A stretch of 8,786 nt of DNA from positions 40,970 through 49,755 of the forward strand of contig DIZY01000122.1 in assembly GCA_002428055.1 (NCBI GenBank), given 5' to 3'. The stretch comes from Helicobacteraceae bacterium UBA6016 (GTDB taxonomy: Bacteria; Campylobacterota; Campylobacteria; Campylobacterales; UBA6016). The notes under the pieces were generated by a model that saw nothing but the letters and a program-made list of their open reading frames with translations, ran no database searches and was not told where the DNA came from. Shown here piece after piece: positions 7,247 to 8,786 of this stretch (positions are counted from its first letter, which is position 1; each line of letters begins with the position of its first letter). Made by a program: the position numbers and the translations under genes.

Positions 7247-7477
7247 TTACTGCATTTTTTTTAGCGTATTTGTGATATCGCTGATTGTTTTAAACTTTTC
7301 TCTCTCTATATCACTAAAATCTATATTTATATTTAACTCATTTTCCGCCAATTCGACAAGTTCGACAAAACTAAAAGAATCTAGAATCCCGCTTTCCAGC
7401 AATTCTTCGTTTGATCCGACTTCTCTTCCTGCTAATTTTTTTACAAAACTTCCCACAGTTAGCTCAATTTTGTTCAT
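7247..7477 (-). CDS. Acyl carrier protein
   Basis: This small acidic protein of 76 residues has the length and four-helix pattern of a carrier protein. The phosphopantetheine site is Ser34 in GILDSFSFVELV (30-41), matching the family's LDS[LMF] consensus. The look is nearer to stand-alone carriers of the DltC or PKS/NRPS type than to fatty-acid AcpP, which has DSLDTVEL. A holo-ACP synthase must act on it, and none is in the window. The ATG start has a strong Shine-Dalgarno, AAGGAAG at 7482-7488. It lies directly before a PP-loop enzyme (gap 7 bases) and two genes before a FabD-like acyltransferase that could load it. There is no ketosynthase or ketoreductase nearby, so chain extension is not indicated. 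The cargo cannot be read from the sequence. Confidence 0.9.
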   Translation of the reverse strand: MNKIELTVGSFVKKLAGREVGSNEELLESGILDSFSFVELVELAENELNINIDFSDIEREKFKTISDITNTLKKMQ

Positions 7478-7509
7478 TATACTTCCTTAATAAAAATATT
7501 ACCACCAAT

Positions 7510-8484
7510 CTAGAAGACATCAGAATCACCCATTGTAACATCCCAATTATCAAAATCTGCCAAACAATTCTCAAGTATCTGATTACCGTTAAACACTTTT
7601 ATTCCCAAAAATGTTTCAAAGCCGTCTTCTTTATAGCCAAGCGACAACAGCGTTTCCACAAAACTAGCAGAGTGTTTCCACACTGACAATTTATCTGCTT
7701 TTTCATGAAAATAGTTTTCTAGAAGTAAAAGTGGAATACTGTAATTAAGCTCTTTCGCAAGAATAAAATCCACTAAATGCCCAGTTAAAATACCCTGATC
7801 ATTCGCATATGACTTAAAAACAACAAAGCCAACCACCTCAGCATTTGCCGCCGTTATAAAAAAATTATCGTAAAGCCGTTGAGGGTGATTAATATATCTA
7901 TTTATGTAATACACCAAATTTTTACAGCTAGTTATATAACTGGAAGAATCTATTTTTCTGGTTTCGATAAGATTCGATATATTAAAATAAGCTGTATAAT
8001 TGTTACTTTTCACAGATGTCAGTCGATAATTTATTTTTGTATATTTTAGATCTTTTTTTTCAAACGCTTTGAAAATTGATACGGTACGCCACTTATTTAT
8101 TTTTGTTTGGATATGTCTAAAATTCTGATTTGGAAATCCATATATGAAATCAATGCCCTTGTCACTAAGTAATTCATACATTTTTCTAGTCATATCAAAA
8201 ATTATAAAACTATTGCGAAAAGACGGGTGTACTATAGCATGAAAATCAACTGCAGCACGAAAGCTTTTACCGCCTATTAGCATATCTCTTAACATAACAG
8301 CATAGTGTCCAACTATAATATCTTCATGCTCGGCAACAACTATCATAGTCCCATCAGCGACAATCCTGTTTATCCATACCCAAAATTCCTTATTCCTATG
8401 CTTGGACCCATACCTAAATAACAGATTGCAAATGCCCTCTGCATCACCGTTCAGATATTCTCTTATTGTTATCTTACTGCTCAA
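7510..8484 (-). CDS. GNAT-family acyltransferase, divergent
   Basis: This 324-residue protein fits the larger GNAT group with two GNAT-like halves. Residues 5-140 form the first half, with a family-typical GFPNQNF at 116-122 and KINKWR at 128-133. Residues about 205-315 look like a second half (EVVGFVVF, GHLVDFI). The cofactor motif after the beta-4 strand is odd: VHPSFRNSFII (85-95) where most members have R-x-x-G-x-G/A, so the CoA pyrophosphate loop looks weakened. The start is TTG at 8482-8484; AGAAAGG at 8493-8499 sits 8 bases upstream, and an in-frame stop lies at 8503-8505. It follows a PIG-L deacetylase and precedes an acyl carrier protein by 32 bases. N-acylation of an amino sugar is the likely reaction; an acyl-ACP rather than acyl-CoA donor is possible but unproven. 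The TAG stop is at 7510-7512. Confidence 0.75.
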   Translation of the reverse strand: MSSKITIREYLNGDAEGICNLLFRYGSKHRNKEFWVWINRIVADGTMIVVAEHEDIIVGHYAVMLRDMLIGGKSFRAAVDFHAIVHPSFRNSFIIFDMTRKMYELLSDKGIDFIYGFPNQNFRHIQTKINKWRTVSIFKAFEKKDLKYTKINYRLTSVKSNNYTAYFNISNLIETRKIDSSSYITSCKNLVYYINRYINHPQRLYDNFFITAANAEVVGFVVFKSYANDQGILTGHLVDFILAKELNYSIPLLLLENYFHEKADKLSVWKHSASFVETLLSLGYKEDGFETFLGIKVFNGNQILENCLADFDNWDVTMGDSDVF

Positions 8485-8497
8485 AATAAAAGCCTTT

Positions 8498-8786
8498 CTA
8501 ATCTAAAATGCTTAAATTTCTGATTAATCTGAAAGGTTCGGCATATTCAATGCCTACGGTTAATCCCCAATAGTTTGCATGCACCCTCAGAGCGTCGGGG
8601 CTTCTTGGATGGGGGTATGGCCTGCATTCGCTAGGATATCTTTTCATGGCCTCTATTTTGGCTTCAATCTCATCTTTTATATCCACAAAAACATTGGGCA
8701 CAAACATTTTTGCCAAATCCGTCATATTCCACTCAGTAGACGATGGCACATTGTAAGAGTATACCTCTTTTACTACTTGTCCAACT
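8498..8786 (-). CDS. PIG-L (LmbE-type) N-deacetylase, C-terminal part
   Basis: The frame is open to the right edge, so the N-terminal part, including the metal-binding motif, lies outside the window. The visible ~95 residues carry the usual tail of PIG-L deacetylases: PSSTEWN, then PNVFVDI, then HPRSPDAL, and finally a segment containing VGIEYAEPFRLIR. The frame can be read upstream of the GTG at 8749 (residues VYSYN before PSSTEWN), so that GTG is internal and not the start. Family members are zinc hydrolases that remove N-acetyl groups from sugars. Next to a GNAT-type acyltransferase, the likely job is to free a sugar amine so that another acyl group can be placed on it; the substrate is inferred, not seen. 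The stop codon TAG (8498-8500) lies in the ribosome binding site of the next gene, which suggests one operon. Confidence 0.88.
   Translation of the reverse strand, partial: VGQVVKEVYSYNVPSSTEWNMTDLAKMFVPNVFVDIKDEIEAKIEAMKRYPSECRPYPHPRSPDALRVHANYWGLTVGIEYAEPFRLIRNLSILD

Noticed and set aside
8747..8749. GTG as the start of the right-edge gene
   Set aside because: The frame is open to the window edge and the upstream codons give sequence typical of PIG-L proteins, so this GTG is internal.

Overview
All genes in this window lie on the minus strand, so the reading order runs from the right edge (8786) to the left edge (1). Genes are tightly packed, with overlaps or gaps of a few bases. The one real gap is 148 bases at 3572-3719. 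The content is that of a surface-glycan (O-antigen, capsule or flagellar sugar) modification locus. The DNA is A+T-rich with many non-ATG starts. A Gram-negative bacterium is the best guess, because the WbpG/HisH2/HisF2 trio is best known from Pseudomonas, Campylobacter and Legionella glycan loci. I cannot name the species.

Right block, 8786-3720. In order: the C-terminal part of a PIG-L (LmbE-type) N-deacetylase; a divergent GNAT-type acyltransferase; an acyl carrier protein; a stand-alone PP-loop ATP pyrophosphatase; a short FabD-like acyltransferase; and a full-length glutamine-dependent asparagine synthase homologue (AsnB family). The last four are translationally linked: a 7-base gap, then a TTGA start/stop overlap, then a 13-base overlap. 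I read the block as a possible acyl-carrier-protein pathway. The acyltransferase would load a (probably dicarboxylic) acyl group on the carrier, AsnB and/or the PP-loop enzyme would amidate it, the deacetylase would free a sugar amine, and the GNAT protein would transfer the acyl group. The families are seen in the sequence; the pathway is inference.

Left block, 3719-1. A strong sigma70-like promoter (TTGACA, 18 bases, GATAAT) sits just after asnB. It is followed by a zinc-ribbon plus SAM-methyltransferase reading frame broken by one in-frame TAG, then a WbpG-type N-acetyl-sugar amidotransferase, a HisH-type glutaminase and a HisF-type ammonia-channelling partner. Together the last three turn a sugar N-acetyl group into an acetamidino group. 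HisF has lost the first catalytic aspartate of true HisF, so this is not histidine synthesis. The last 92 bases hold the start of another gene with a good ribosome binding site, which I cannot identify.

The most noteworthy points are the candidate carrier-protein acyl-amidation module and the amber-interrupted zinc-ribbon methyltransferase. No RNA genes, insertion sequences, CRISPR arrays or clear terminators were seen.
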